Below, piece after piece: positions 20,512 through 30,802 of a stretch of 64,000 nucleotides of DNA. Positions within the stretch are counted from its first letter, which is position 1; each line of letters begins with the position of its first letter. Position numbers and translations under genes: made by a program. Source of the DNA: Nemertoderma westbladi (taxonomy: Eukaryota > Xenacoelomorpha > Nemertodermatida > Nemertodermatidae); assembly GCA_032718475.1 (NCBI GenBank), contig JAUCBJ010008562.1, positions 62,001 through 126,000 of the forward strand, given 5' to 3'. A model generated the notes under the pieces. It was not told the origin of the DNA, ran no database searches, and was given only the letters and a program-made list of their open reading frames with translations.

Positions 20512-21181
20512 ATGGAGTTGATAGGAATACGTGGGGAGAATGTGACCAAAATATGAACGGGAAATCGTAAAGTTCTCGAATGGATGGTAGAGAATCTTCC
20601 CATTTCATCCACTTCTTTAGTAGTTCTCCCTTAAGTGGATCGTCCCACGAGTGGTTTTCAAGCCACATTTGTTGCACTAAGCTCCGAGCAACCAATATAA
20701 CTGGGCTAATAAATCCCAATGGATCGAAATAAGTGCTCAGGATACTTAGACAAATCCGTTTAGTTCTAACTGGATTATCTCGCTGTTTTAACTGGAAAAA
20801 CAAGATATCTCTCTCCGTGTCCCATTTCAAACCAAGCGTCTTGGTTTCCGGAAGATCGTCCTTGATGAGGTCCAGATCTTTAACACCTCGGTCTTCTACC
20901 GGGATCGATTCCAGAAACTCACGGGAGTTACTAGTGAATTTGGTTAGTCGAAATCCACCGCGTCGCAAACACTCTACCATTCCCTTGGCAACATCAATGG
21001 CTTCTTCCACCGATGGGAGGGACTTTAAATTGTCGTCCATGTATATATCCCGTTTGATGTTGTCGATAACCGCTTTAGAGAAGGCGTCTCGGTTGTCATC
21101 AGCAGTGGTGCGCACTACTGAACAAGCGTTCGAGGGGCTCGAGATGATCCCGAAAGCCTGGATGGTCATCCAGTACTCCAC
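20456..21181 (-). CDS. pol: BEL/Pao 2 RT palm C-terminal half
   Basis: The catalytic YMDD box is at residues 47-50, preceded by the GIISSPSNAC segment typical of BEL/Pao motif B. RT thumb sequence follows, with TKTLGLKWD and DPLGFISPV, a strong BEL/Pao signature. It lies in the same frame as the upstream RT half, separated by one TAA. Near 20540 a frameshift moves the coding to the RNase H frame, and the last 30 residues here are out-of-frame sequence. Confidence 0.9.
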   Translation of the reverse strand: MEYWMTIQAFGIISSPSNACSVVRTTADDNRDAFSKAVIDNIKRDIYMDDNLKSLPSVEEAIDVAKGMVECLRRGGFRLTKFTSNSREFLESIPVEDRGVKDLDLIKDDLPETKTLGLKWDTERDILFFQLKQRDNPVRTKRICLSILSTYFDPLGFISPVILVARSLVQQMWLENHSWDDPLKGELLKKWMKWEDSLPSIRELYDFPFIFWSHSPHVFLSTPCVWRRQRYGNRYSSLPEG

Positions 21182-21256
21182 CGGTTTTTGGTTGAGGTCT
21201 CCTTCAGGCCACCACAGAAATCGTAGGCTGTCTCGATCCCTATCCAGCGCCTTGAC

Positions 21257-22585
21257 TTATAAGAACATGCCTTCTATATCCGAAGCGAAAGCGATAGAAT
21301 ATTGCCGTAATCTTAATAGTATTCCCAACAAGAATTGGAGTAAGTTGGGTCCAGGCAACAATTCGGAATTCAGGGATTGGCCCATGTAAAGGGCGGAGCC
21401 GTCGAACACTACCCAGACTTCGTTGGGTTTACCGGGTTTGGGAACGTAATGATGTGTTAGATAATACGATCTCTCTGTGATGGGTGTTTCTTCCGGTACT
21501 CGCTCCGCGTATCCCTTATCGATAAATTTCTTCAGCTGGGTCTTATACATCTCCCTGGCTGAGACATTGGCCGTAAGACGCCGATGTAGTTGCGCGATTC
21601 TCTTCTCCGCTAAGGGTCGGTTATTTATAAAGTTGGGTTCTCGCCGTCGGAACGGAAGACCAATCTCATAGCGACCTTGATCTTTAAGAAAACGGGTAGT
21701 CGTTTCCTGAATCTGCTTGGCTCTCTCTTCCTCGACGGACAGGGCCTTGTCATAGGAATTAGGCTCTACTGATTCTTGAGTAAAGAATCGCACGGCGTGT
21801 TCATCGCGAATCTTATTGTTGTATCGATCTATCACCTTGTTTAATTCGTCGTTGTAGTTGAATTGTCCGCCATAATTTATGAGATGGCACAGGTTTACTT
21901 GGTTTCGCCAAGTTTCATTTTCGGTGAGGAGGTCGATTGTATTTTCCTCATCGAATAATTGGTTAATATCGTCATTATCTGAGGAGTATGGTGTTCCCTC
22001 AGTTGTGGTTTCTCCTTCACTGATTTCTTCTTCCCATTCACTCACCTGATGTATCTTTTCATTAGGTAGTCTTTCCATGAGTGTTCTATGGGAAGGTCCA
22101 GTGAAGTACCAACCTACTCTCGTTCTCCCCGCATATGTTTGTAATGGTTGCGGTCGAGCAGGCCGTTTTTCTAATGTTTCTAGCACCTCATGCGCATTTT
22201 GGCCAATCAATATCTGTACCCCTGGGTAGCCGGTGTTGAATCTAGGGATATCATGCTGCTGGGTAAAATGATCTTCATCCCAGTTATAAGGTTCCACTTG
22301 GCTGGTAGCAAAGTTCTTTATCGCCACCATTTTTACTGACCTTATGCTATGTTCTCCTAGTTCATCCTGGGGAGTGGACAACGCGCCTACATAGTAATCT
22401 GTAGCTACTGTGGATTTCCAAACCTGCATAATTCCTGAAAGGTTCAACTTAGTTCGGAACTTGGGTTGTCCAGCAAAGATGTCTTCGGCTAGATCTTTGT
22501 CGATGAATGTACCTGTGCTGCCGGAGTCAAGGAGGGCATTTACTATAAAACTCTTACCTAGCCCATGGACTCTCAGCTGCACCAC
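21257..22585 (-). CDS. pol: BEL/Pao 2 protease and RT N-terminal half
   Basis: The aspartic protease active site Asp-Ser-Gly lies at residues 20-22 (about 22523-22528), followed by a DUF1758-type fold that ends in RVGWYFTGPSH-like sequence. RT fingers follow, with YYLTHHYVPKPGKPNEVWVVFD and FASDIEGMF, the motif A region with a catalytic Asp. The frame ends in one TAA just after motif A; the next frame segment (20456-21181) continues in the same phase. Length and order match the BEL/Pao family. The opening at 22585 is not a real start; the frame is open upstream. Confidence 0.9.
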   Translation of the reverse strand: MVQLRVHGLGKSFIVNALLDSGSTGTFIDKDLAEDIFAGQPKFRTKLNLSGIMQVWKSTVATDYYVGALSTPQDELGEHSIRSVKMVAIKNFATSQVEPYNWDEDHFTQQHDIPRFNTGYPGVQILIGQNAHEVLETLEKRPARPQPLQTYAGRTRVGWYFTGPSHRTLMERLPNEKIHQVSEWEEEISEGETTTEGTPYSSDNDDINQLFDEENTIDLLTENETWRNQVNLCHLINYGGQFNYNDELNKVIDRYNNKIRDEHAVRFFTQESVEPNSYDKALSVEEERAKQIQETTTRFLKDQGRYEIGLPFRRREPNFINNRPLAEKRIAQLHRRLTANVSAREMYKTQLKKFIDKGYAERVPEETPITERSYYLTHHYVPKPGKPNEVWVVFDGSALYMGQSLNSELLPGPNLLQFLLGILLRLRQYSIAFASDIEGMFL

Positions 22586-22693
22586 TGGGAATTCCCGGAT
22601 TCCGACATTGGAAGTTGGTGCTTTCCAAGTTGGTTGTCTGTACGGAATAGTCGATTGGACTTCATTATCGGTTTCAGTCTCATACGTAAGCGC

Positions 22694-23101
22694 TCAATAC
22701 ACTGCGGTGCTTATCATATAACAGGATTCATTTTTGTCGGAGAATTCGTCCGTGTAGAATCCTTCCATCTCAGAGCTGTGGTCAGTATCGTTCACATCAC
22801 TGAATTGGACATGTAGTTCGGGCTCACTTACCTGACTCGTGCGGGTTCTTTCAAATTCTGTGTGCAGCAAGATATGATGTTTCGCGCCGCATTTAGCACA
22901 CCTTGCATCTGAGTAACAGGTCCGCCGTTGGTGTCCTTGTCTGAGACAATTATAACACAACCGCTTATCCCACATGACATCACGTCTATCCTTTAGGGAT
23001 TTCTTCAAGAATTCATCACATCCACTCAAGCGATGGGGCCCATCGCACAATGCACATTTTGGTTTGATGTTACTTACTTTAACCTGGGTTGTGTTGTGCA
23101 C
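22694..23101 (-). CDS. gag: BEL/Pao 2 CCHC zinc-finger region
   Basis: Three Cys-rich units lie in order: CALCDGPHRLSGC, then CYNCLRQGHQRRTC, then CAKCGAKHHILLH. The second is a classic CX2CX4HX4C knuckle. This is the RNA-binding part between Gag and protease in BEL/Pao elements. The frame ends with one TGA; beyond it the same frame continues, without further stops, into the protease of the next entry, so this is a nonsense change or a readthrough site. Confidence 0.85.
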   Translation of the reverse strand: MHNTTQVKVSNIKPKCALCDGPHRLSGCDEFLKKSLKDRRDVMWDKRLCYNCLRQGHQRRTCYSDARCAKCGAKHHILLHTEFERTRTSQVSEPELHVQFSDVNDTDHSSEMEGFYTDEFSDKNESCYMISTAVY

Positions 23102-23215
23102 ACTTGTTCTTTCCTCGCGCTTTCTTCCATGAATTCTCTTAGGAGACGTGGGAGGAGTTGTTGTTACCTGTTCTCTCGTGTCACTGGTTCGAGACTTAGA
23201 TTTACTTACGTCTTT

Positions 23216-23965
23216 TCATGTTTTGTTGACATAATAAGATCTTTCGGTGTCTTTCCCGCTGTCCTCTTCTTGAGAAGCCTGGCTTTCTCCGTCGTTGGTA
23301 TAACACACTGGTGTTACCTTTCTCCTAGAAACGGGTTTCTCACTTACCTCATTTTCCGGTGTCTTCTCTCTGGACTGCTTTAGGAGCTGTAATTTTACTT
23401 CTCCATCTAAGAATAACATGAGATCAGCCATGGTAGGGTCTCGTCGTTGTTGTTCCATCACATATAACACTTTCTTATCCCAGCGTGTACCTACTCCACC
23501 CTTTGGTAAAGTAGAGGCCACGGCTCCAATAACTATAGAACTCTGATATTCATGAGACTTACCTAGCCAATCTAATTGTCTACAGATCTCCTGAATCTCA
23601 TCGGAAAACTCTATAATCCCGCTGCTAATGAACTTTCGGGGCGTTACCAATTTTGCATACAAATACCTAGCTATGTTATTCCTATTACCATACCTGATGT
23701 TTAGTGTATCCCAAACTTGTCTTAATCCATCTGGATGTCCAATAAACTTTAACGCCATTAACTTGGGAGATCCTTCCAAGCACTCGATGAGGAATCTAAG
23801 TTTCTCTCCATTAGATAGCACAGAGTTCTGTATGTTATCTTTGTAATATTCATTAAAAGGTAACCATTTCATCTCATCTCCATTGAACTTGACGATCTCT
23901 CCCACCTTTACTGCTTGACGGGCTTCGGTTCTAGCCATTTGACGCGTAAAACTTTCTTGGGCCAT
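23216..23965 (-). CDS. gag: BEL/Pao 2 Gag core (DUF1759)
   Basis: The 249-codon frame contains the typical BEL/Pao Gag pattern: VKFNGDEMKWLPFNEYYKD, then SNGEKLRFLIECLEGSP, VWDTLNIRYGN, and a C-terminal helical part with LDWLG. DUF1759 forms the capsid-like shell of these elements. ATG at 23965 may be an internal Met, because the same frame is open upstream to about 24110. The frame stops at 23216, before the CCHC fingers; the intervening 115 bp look frame-shifted. Confidence 0.85.
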   Translation of the reverse strand: MAQESFTRQMARTEARQAVKVGEIVKFNGDEMKWLPFNEYYKDNIQNSVLSNGEKLRFLIECLEGSPKLMALKFIGHPDGLRQVWDTLNIRYGNRNNIARYLYAKLVTPRKFISSGIIEFSDEIQEICRQLDWLGKSHEYQSSIVIGAVASTLPKGGVGTRWDKKVLYVMEQQRRDPTMADLMLFLDGEVKLQLLKQSREKTPENEVSEKPVSRRKVTPVCYTNDGESQASQEEDSGKDTERSYYVNKT

Positions 23966-24084
23966 CGTATTATTTAATATCGAGTTATCAGTATATAAAT
24001 TTCTCGGATTATGATCAGGTCTATATGGAATATCATTATCAACAGGTTTATAATTACCCTCAATAGGGTTTACTAAAGGAGTTT

Positions 24085-24966
24085 CTACTTCACTAGCAGT
24101 ATAGGCTCCACACCTTGCGCATGAAATACATCAGACCTAACAGGTTGACACATTGATACAGGGGGTGGTGGCATATCCCTTTGTATATTTACTAATTTAT
24201 CGCACTCTAACGCGATACTCTGCTGCACTTCTTGCAACTCTAACCTACTCTCTCGTACTGTTCCCTTTAACTGCTGAACAGTCCCCTCCAACTCCTGGAC
24301 CTGCTTGGAGGAACATATACGATGTTCCTTCAGCTGCCCGAGCAGGAGACCCATCTCCCGCCATCCCTCATCCACCCACTCTACCGCCGAAGCGGGAGCC
24401 GCCAACATAGTAGCGGGTAGACGAGGGACGACGGGCGACAAATCGTTAATGTCTTGCTCGGCGTCCAGGACCGGTATTGATTCAGGGGCTGTTCTACTGG
24501 GCACAGGTAGTTTAGTACTGTGCAAAGGGAATTTAGAGTTAGGTTCTGGAAGTACAGGGGTCTCTATCACAGAGGGAGTGGCTTCAAGAACAGGCCTAAT
24601 TATTTCAGGCTCATCTACTATAGTAGGGAGTCTTTCTACTCTAATAATTTGGTCTGTAGGCTCAGGATTACTCAAATCTACACTAGCTAGTGCCCTTCTC
24701 ACAGATGGAGGCAAATTAGGCAATTTCTGCCGGTGCAGCGCCCTTCTACGTCGTCCGCTGGAACGAGATTTATTTCCTCTACCTTAAGGATCTGTTGTAT
24801 CGCCTTCATCAGAGGATGTAAATCCCTGTCTCTTGGGAGTAGATCGACTTAGCAGCTGCATCTGAGTAGCTGTTCTCTGTTTATTTAAGTAATCTTGCTT
24901 CACTTGAAGATTTTCCAACTCTAGTTGGGCTGTCTCTTCAGATGCCCTCCATTCTGCTTCTACCAC
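24085..24966 (-). pseudogene. gag: BEL/Pao 2 Gag linker with coiled coil
   Basis: Two in-frame pieces (24784-24966 and 24085-24723) are separated by a single TAA codon. The first continues the Ala/Glu-rich coiled coil of the N-terminal extension. The second is Pro/Glu-rich (residues 1-110), then has a predicted helix with heptads around QVQELEGTVQQLKGTV, then a Pro-rich end. After about 24110 the coding sequence moves to another frame, which runs without a stop into the Gag core start at 23965. It shows no enzyme motif; a structural spacer is the likely role. Confidence 0.6.
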
Positions 24967-27058
24967 TGCCTCTGCCGCTTTTCTTTCAGCTTCTACTGCC
25001 TTTCTTTCAACTTCTGCCGCTGCCGCTGCTGCTTTTCTTTCAGCTTCTGCCGCTGCCGCTGCCGCTTTTCTTTCAACTTCTGCCGCTGCCGCTGCCGCTG
25101 CCGCTGCCTTTCTGTCTTCTATCTGTTTTTTTCTTTAGTTGTTCTTCCTGTTCCATAAGGATGAGGATGCATTCATCAAATTTAGCCTGCTCAGCGGCCA
25201 ACATTTCCGCATCTAACGAGTCCAACACAAATTTGGCTCCCTCACTATTAGGGCGAAGTCCAGCTAGCCGTCTCCTTAGCTCCTTGTCTCCTATAAATCG
25301 TTGATAGTCCGACAGATAGATGTCAATAGCATCCTTCTTCTGAGGTTTCTCGGATATAGCTTCGCTCTCCACCTGAGAAAAGGTAGCGTCTGTTGATTCT
25401 CCGTGGGTCATGCGCTCGGTTAGCTGAGCTTTCCATTGTGTTGTTCCCTGGACTTTACGACTCACCCGTTGGAACCAAGTTTTTACGGCCACTTGCAAAG
25501 ACGTGTCTTGGCTTCTCTTAGAAGCTTCTTCAAAGGCCAAAAGGATTAGTCTGATCCGTAAAATTCGTTCTCGCACTTGATAAAGCAGCTCTCCCTGCTC
25601 TTGAGGTCCTTGGCGCTGTTGAAATAGGTGTTCCTCTAATCGCTCCAAAGAGCTGAAGAATCCCTGGACATATCCTGCTGCCGACCTCTTCCACACAGCT
25701 GGATCTCTAGTGTCCCTTACTACTCCCATCCTGTATAAGTCCTCCCAGGCAGCTTCCGATAAGTTAAACGGGAGTCCGGGTTCGGGGAAGTTCCATTGCG
25801 CCTCGACAATAGACCTCAGTTCCTCCATCGTGTATCCCGCATAACTGTCCCTGGTCGATCGCTTACTTCTCGCCCAATCGATTTGATGTTCTTCCACCGC
25901 GATCAATACTCTAGTGAGTACGGCTCCAGGAAGAATTAGAAGTGGATCTGGATAAACTAGTTGGATTGTTTCTTCAGATGCTTTCCGTTCTGCTTCTACC
26001 ACTGCCTCTGCCGCCTTTCTTTCCGCTTCTGCCGCTGCTACCTTTCTTTCAGCTTCTGCCGTTGCAGCTGCCGCTTTTCTTTCCGCTGCCTCTGTCGCTG
26101 CCGCTGCCTCAGCCTCTGCCTCTGCCGCTGCCACTTTTCTTTCAGCTTCTGCCGCTGCCGCTGCAGCTGCCGCCTTTCTTTGAACTTCTGCCGCTGCCGC
26201 TGCTGCTACCTTTCTGTCTTCTATCCGTTTTTTCTTTAATTGTTCTTCCTGTTCCCTAGCGAGGAGGATGCTTTCATCAAATTTAGCCTGCTCTGCGACT
26301 AACATTTCTGCATCTAATGCGTCTAACACAAATTTGGCTCCTTCACTAGTAGGGTGAAGTCCAGCCAGCCGTCTCCTCAACTCTTTGTCACCTATAAATC
26401 GTTGATAGTCCGACAGATAGATGTCAATAGCGTCCTTCTTCTGAGGTTTCCCCAATGTCGCTTCGCTTTCCACTTGAGAAAAGGTAGCGTCTGTTGATTC
26501 TCCGTGGGTTGAGCGCTCAGTTAGCTGAATTTTCCATTGGGATGTTCCTTGAACTTTAAGGCTCACCCGTTGGAACCAAGTCTTTATGGCAACTTGCAAC
26601 GACGTGTCTTGGCTTCTTTTCGAGGCTTCCTCAAAGGCCGATAGGATTAGTCTGATTCTTAGGATACATTCACGAACTTGATAAAGCAGCTCTCCCTGCT
26701 CTTGAGGTCCTTGGGGTTGTTGAAACAGTTGTTCCTCTAATCGCTCCAAAGAGCTGAGGAATCCCTGTACATATCCTGCTGCCGACCTCTTCCACACAGC
26801 TGGATCTCTAGTGTCCTTTACTAATCCCATCCTGTATAAGTCCTCCCAGGCAGCTTCCGATAAGTTAAAAGGGAGTCCGGGTCCGGGGAAGTTCCATTGC
26901 GTCTCGACAATAGACTTCAGTTCCTCCTTTGTGTATCCAGCATAACTGTCCTTGGTCGATCGCTTACTTCTCGCCCAATCAATTTGATGTTCCTCCACCG
27001 CAATCAATACTCTAGTGAGTACGGCTTCAGGAAGAATGAGAAGTGGATCCGAATAAAC
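24920..27058 (-). repeat. 1101-bp in-frame internal duplication
   Basis: Copy one spans about 25958-27058 and copy two about 24920-25957. Matching landmarks are offset by about 1100 bp, for instance the AAATTTAGCCTGCTC block at about 25180 and 26280. Divergence is modest, with many silent-looking changes, so both copies appear to have been under protein-level constraint. Confidence 0.9.
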
Positions 27059-27418
27059 TGCATCTGCCATCTTTGCTCCGCGCTCGGGTGGCAACTCTAC
27101 AGTATCTGAACTACTGGAGCTATCGGGCCGCTGAGGAATAAGTTCTCGGTTCGGGTGCTGCTGCTGCTTAACAGCTGCTTCTTGGTCCCGCTTAACTTGA
27201 GCCCCAGTGCCTATAATAGATCTATGGTGCTTTACTAGCCTAGGGTCTGATACTACTACTGGAGGGATGACCCTTCTTACAGTAGGAGGGGACTTGGACT
27301 TTGGTCTGGGATGTTCTATACTTTGATCTGGGTCACAGATCTTTTTAAGACACTGTCTAACAGTCATTCTAACACTTTCTAAGAGACTATCTGACAGTGT
27401 TTGTTTTGTGTCAGACAT
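25073..27418 (-). CDS. gag: BEL/Pao 2 N-terminal extension with duplicated domain
   Basis: The 781-codon frame starts with ATG at 27418. Residues 1-120 are basic and Ser/Pro-rich. Residues about 121-400 form a Trp-containing helical domain (motifs such as HQIDWARSKRST and DPAVWKRSAAGYVQGF), followed by an Ala/Glu/Lys/Arg coiled coil (about 400-485). The whole unit then repeats from residue 488, a 367-residue period. I know no named domain for the repeated unit. The frame ends where a T run on the plus strand (about 25125) has one more base than the matching site in the first copy, a frameshift; the coiled coil then continues in the frame of 24784-24966. It is probably an assembly or RNA-binding part of Gag. 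Confidence 0.65.
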   Translation of the reverse strand: MSDTKQTLSDSLLESVRMTVRQCLKKICDPDQSIEHPRPKSKSPPTVRRVIPPVVVSDPRLVKHHRSIIGTGAQVKRDQEAAVKQQQHPNRELIPQRPDSSSSSDTVELPPERGAKMADAVYSDPLLILPEAVLTRVLIAVEEHQIDWARSKRSTKDSYAGYTKEELKSIVETQWNFPGPGLPFNLSEAAWEDLYRMGLVKDTRDPAVWKRSAAGYVQGFLSSLERLEEQLFQQPQGPQEQGELLYQVRECILRIRLILSAFEEASKRSQDTSLQVAIKTWFQRVSLKVQGTSQWKIQLTERSTHGESTDATFSQVESEATLGKPQKKDAIDIYLSDYQRFIGDKELRRRLAGLHPTSEGAKFVLDALDAEMLVAEQAKFDESILLAREQEEQLKKKRIEDRKVAAAAAAEVQRKAAAAAAAAEAERKVAAAEAEAEAAAATEAAERKAAAATAEAERKVAAAEAERKAAEAVVEAERKASEETIQLVYPDPLLILPGAVLTRVLIAVEEHQIDWARSKRSTRDSYAGYTMEELRSIVEAQWNFPEPGLPFNLSEAAWEDLYRMGVVRDTRDPAVWKRSAAGYVQGFFSSLERLEEHLFQQRQGPQEQGELLYQVRERILRIRLILLAFEEASKRSQDTSLQVAVKTWFQRVSRKVQGTTQWKAQLTERMTHGESTDATFSQVESEAISEKPQKKDAIDIYLSDYQRFIGDKELRRRLAGLRPNSEGAKFVLDSLDAEMLAAEQAKFDECILILMEQEEQLKKKTDRRQKGSGSGSGSGRS

Positions 27419-29497
27419 GATTTAATTTACAGTTGAATGCCTACTACTATAATGACAGTTAAAGCAAATCTAGTAATTCAGTATCAACTGTAAGCCTAGT
27501 AATTAATTACCGGTACCATTACTCAGTGTAACGTGCTATATATAATTAATATTAAAATACCGGTATACACTTATAGTATATATATAAGTATTATTATAGA
27601 CTAGGATTAGTTACAGAATACTGGTATATAATTTCAGCCTAAATTTATAGAAATAAATATAATAAGCCTACCGTAAATACCGGTATTGTCAATTATTTTA
27701 TAATAACTGAATTTCTGAATTTTAGGGTTACTTCCCTTTTACTTTTTACTGTTATTAAGCAGTAGTTCAACTGATATTAAGACCTAATTGATGTATAACA
27801 GGCCTACTATTTTATAAATCGGTTTGAGTTGATTTATAATATATTATGTACCCGTACAAGGGTTTTTGACAATATTTGAAATAAATGTTATTATTTCTGG
27901 GTAAGGAGTCACTACACAGAAGCTGAACGCTCTCAGTGGAGTGCTACCTGTTAGACACTATAACGAATAATTATACTTTACTAAATTACTTATCACTACG
28001 AATTACTTACAATTACAGTTTGAGATTACAATCTCTAAATAAACACTAAAAGTTACACTTACAATTTGTTAGGGTAATTTTACAAGAAATCTACAAACCA
28101 GCCTAACAAAGAGTTAGAATTTCTGGTTCTTACAAACTGACAGGAACTACGGTATTTGAAAACAATTAAGCAGTAGTAAGTAAATTGCGTTGTCCAGATA
28201 AGAAAATACCACCATCTGATGACTTATAGTCTTAGCTCTATAAGTACTACGTTATGTACCCGGAGTGTCCTTACCTAGAAGTTAATTACCGCAGCCAACC
28301 AGAGCTAACGTGCCTATGAACCACTTTACAACACAAATATACTGCCTACACACAAAATTACTTTCGGAAAGCACTGTACTCTAAACCCTAAATTAGGTAC
28401 AAGTACTTATACAACAAATAACCAGCAGATAAATATACTTGAACAGCCAAAAGAACCACGGTATCTGCTGGAGTGACCGGAGCACAAAATCACCAGTCTT
28501 TACCTATGCCAAGCAGCCCTGATGTAGTACCAGGGTTAATTTAACTATAACGGTATGTATAACAAGCACAATTACTGTAGGAATAAAATTGGGGAATTGG
28601 AGGTTGCGAATACTCGCATAGACTCTGAATAATAAATACTACGCTACCCGTGCAGACTACACAAACAAAATACAGACCAAATGCTGGCAGACTACTGTCA
28701 AGCCTAAATAAACTACAGTATATGCAGACTCCGAAATGGTTAGTTAGTAGGCGTTCTAACCGAGTAGTACGACTTATTCTTTCGGGGGGGATTTACCTTA
28801 CAGCACTGGATGCCCCACCTTCCTAACTAGCACTTTATAGGACAGACACTCTACACACACTGCAATCGCTTCAGACCTAACAACAGTTAGAAAACAATCC
28901 GGCCTACAAATTATTTGTACAATCTGAGCAGGCTTACACGCCTTCTGCTCAATATTACACTTACAGATAAATAAAACTGACAGAAATAAGTAAACCATAC
29001 AAAGGAATAAGGGGTGATCAATCCCGAATCCCCTAACAGCCTACAATATACAATATATCACAATCGAACTAATACTGGGTACCGGTAAGTACCGGTTCGG
29101 GTGGTTAGGTTGTTAGGCCTACAGTTTACCGTCCGACCAGTACATTCGAATTTATTGCCTACGTGCAATCAAGAATCAAAACTATTAATGTTCGCGTTTT
29201 TAGACCTTTAGCAGTTTAACCTGCCAATTTTAGTTGTCTTTTTGTTTATAAATCGACTTTAGCCTAGATCAATTATTTAAGGTACTGAAGTTACATCCGC
29301 CGAAGCCAGTCTGTGCGCGACCATTCACCCACAGTTAAGGGAGAATGGATTCGGATGCTTTGATAGTGATTGCAGTGTAGACCTACTGTATTATTCGATT
29401 GATCGTTACTATATAATCTCTGACAATATATTTACTTTCGGGGAAATATTAACAGTTCCTTTAGGACGTGGCGCTTTAAGTATAAAAACAGAGTTAT
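27419..29497. other. Intergenic or leader region, no gene
   Basis: About 2 kb of AT-rich sequence upstream of BEL/Pao 2 and downstream of the Gypsy element. It has many TACCGGTA and TAGGCC words and scattered TATA-like stretches (about 27540 and 27580). The part next to 27418 could be the BEL/Pao leader or 5' LTR, but I saw no second copy. One 66-codon minus-strand frame (28798-28998) is not supported as coding. Confidence 0.4.
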
Positions 29498-29958
29498 TGT
29501 AAAGGTTTGGACGTTGTCTTTGTTATGATGAAAATAATATAGTTTTGGTTCTGGTTTTTAATGTCTAACTTTCAACTAATAATTACGGTCTCCAAATATA
29601 ACTTTACCGGTAATTAAATCTATTCTATTTCTCTTTCTCTCTCTCTCTCTCTCCCTCTAATGAAAGTTACATGCAGTATTTAAGCAAGCTAGTGTTAGTG
29701 GTTTCTTGCAGCAGACATGTGAGATGTTAATCTGATAAATATCTGTTTAATTGACATCTACTGTATAAGGGCTATTATTGGGACTACATCTGTTTCGCAC
29801 ATGAAATCAACATGCTGTATCTTAAGTAAATAAATAAGGTGTTTTGCTTTGTAGAAAGATAGGTAAAATGTCTCGACTAACAATTTTATGAAAATACTAA
29901 ATTTGATTTTGTGATTAAATTATTTCTAAGCTTCCTTGACTATTCGGCATGCACTACA
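29498..29958 (-). repeat. 3' LTR of Gypsy element A
   Basis: 461 bp with TG...CA-type termini. It matches 33161-33615 almost base for base and holds a longer CT microsatellite (about 29633-29657). Confidence 0.95.
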
Positions 29959-29974
29959 CATCTCCCCCCATTAA
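29959..29974 (-). promoter_or_regulatory. Polypurine tract of Gypsy element A
   Basis: The minus strand reads AATGGGGGGAGATG immediately before the 3' LTR, the expected purine-rich plus-strand primer. Confidence 0.8.
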
Positions 29975-29998
29975 GTTATGGAATAAGAATAACTAAAA

Positions 29999-30802
29999 CT
30001 AAGAGTCAAAGAAATGTACTCGCTTTCCGCTTCTAGTAGTAATGATGTTTCGCGGTTGAGATTGTGATTTATTTTCTTTGTTAGTTTTACTATGTAATAT
30101 CTTATGAGGTTTTAGTTTCTTGGTTGGAGGGGGTTTCTTATTAACGTTACCGGTATAACAAGGCTTTAAGCGGTCGATTGATATTCGTTGTTCTCCTCTA
30201 AGAGTTTCGATACAGAAATGTTTATCCGTTCTGCAGAGAACTGTAAATGGTCCTTGGTAAGGCACTTCTAATGGTTTGCGGACCCGATCGATTCTAACGA
30301 AAACTTTGTCACAAGTCTTTAATTGTGGTGGTAAGTATGTTTTCAACTTTGGGTTGCTCTCTTGGTAATCAGGAGCTTTACTGTCTACAGCAAATCCTAT
30401 TTCCGTTATATGCTTGTGAAGTGTCTTTACAAAGTCATAATTAAAAGTTGTATCTTTAGTAGTTAGTAAACAAGCTGGCAACAACGGCTGTGTTCCCGTT
30501 ACCAATTCAAATGGAGATACATTAGTAACGCTAGATGGCGTTATTCTGTGACTGAAAATAACTATTGGTAAGGACTCTAACCAATCTGATTTCCGTGCTT
30601 TGAGTGCAGCCTTTAAAACTTTATGGAATCGTTCTATTTTTCCGTTACTCTGGGGGTGGTAAGATGTGGCACGCATACGGTGGAAACCAATCAGCTTAGA
30701 GAGTTCAGCTAGTAATTCAGATTCAAATTGACCACCGCGATCTGTTGTGAGGTAAAGGGGCACTCCAAATCGAGAGACCTTTCTTTGTGTTCCGATGTCC
30801 AT
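29999..30802 (-). CDS. pol: Gypsy A integrase, C-terminal part
   Basis: The frame begins mid-domain at the deletion junction. The second catalytic Asp (TTDRGGQF) and the Glu ([12 protein letters not shown]) are present; the first Asp and the zinc-binding domain are missing. The C-terminal region ends with a basic, Lys-rich tail containing [10 protein letters not shown], similar to other Gypsy integrase ends. It cannot form an active integrase alone. Confidence 0.9.
   Translation of the reverse strand: MDIGTQRKVSRFGVPLYLTTDRGGQFESELLAELSKLIGFHRMRATSYHPQSNGKIERFHKVLKAALKARKSDWLESLPIVIFSHRITPSSVTNVSPFELVTGTQPLLPACLLTTKDTTFNYDFVKTLHKHITEIGFAVDSKAPDYQESNPKLKTYLPPQLKTCDKVFVRIDRVRKPLEVPYQGPFTVLCRTDKHFCIETLRGEQRISIDRLKPCYTGNVNKKPPPTKKLKPHKILHSKTNKENKSQSQPRNIITTRSGKRVHFFDS

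Larger units (their letters stand above)
18157..27418 (-). mobile_element. BEL/Pao retrotransposon 2, near-complete coding region
   Basis: In minus-strand order the window shows a long N-terminal extension, a linker, the DUF1759 Gag core, CCHC fingers, a DUF1758 protease, RT, RNase H, an H2C2 zinc-binding region, the integrase core and a C-terminal DUF5641-like domain. That is the full BEL/Pao gene order. At least four in-frame stops (near 24784, 22694, 21257, 19336) and at least three frameshifts (near 25130, 24110, 20540) interrupt it, so this copy is inactive as read. Matching LTRs were not found on either side. Confidence 0.9.

Noticed and set aside
25942-26259. Plus-strand Leu/Pro-rich frames
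   Set aside because: Antisense shadow of the Ala/Glu/Lys coiled coil of BEL/Pao 2.
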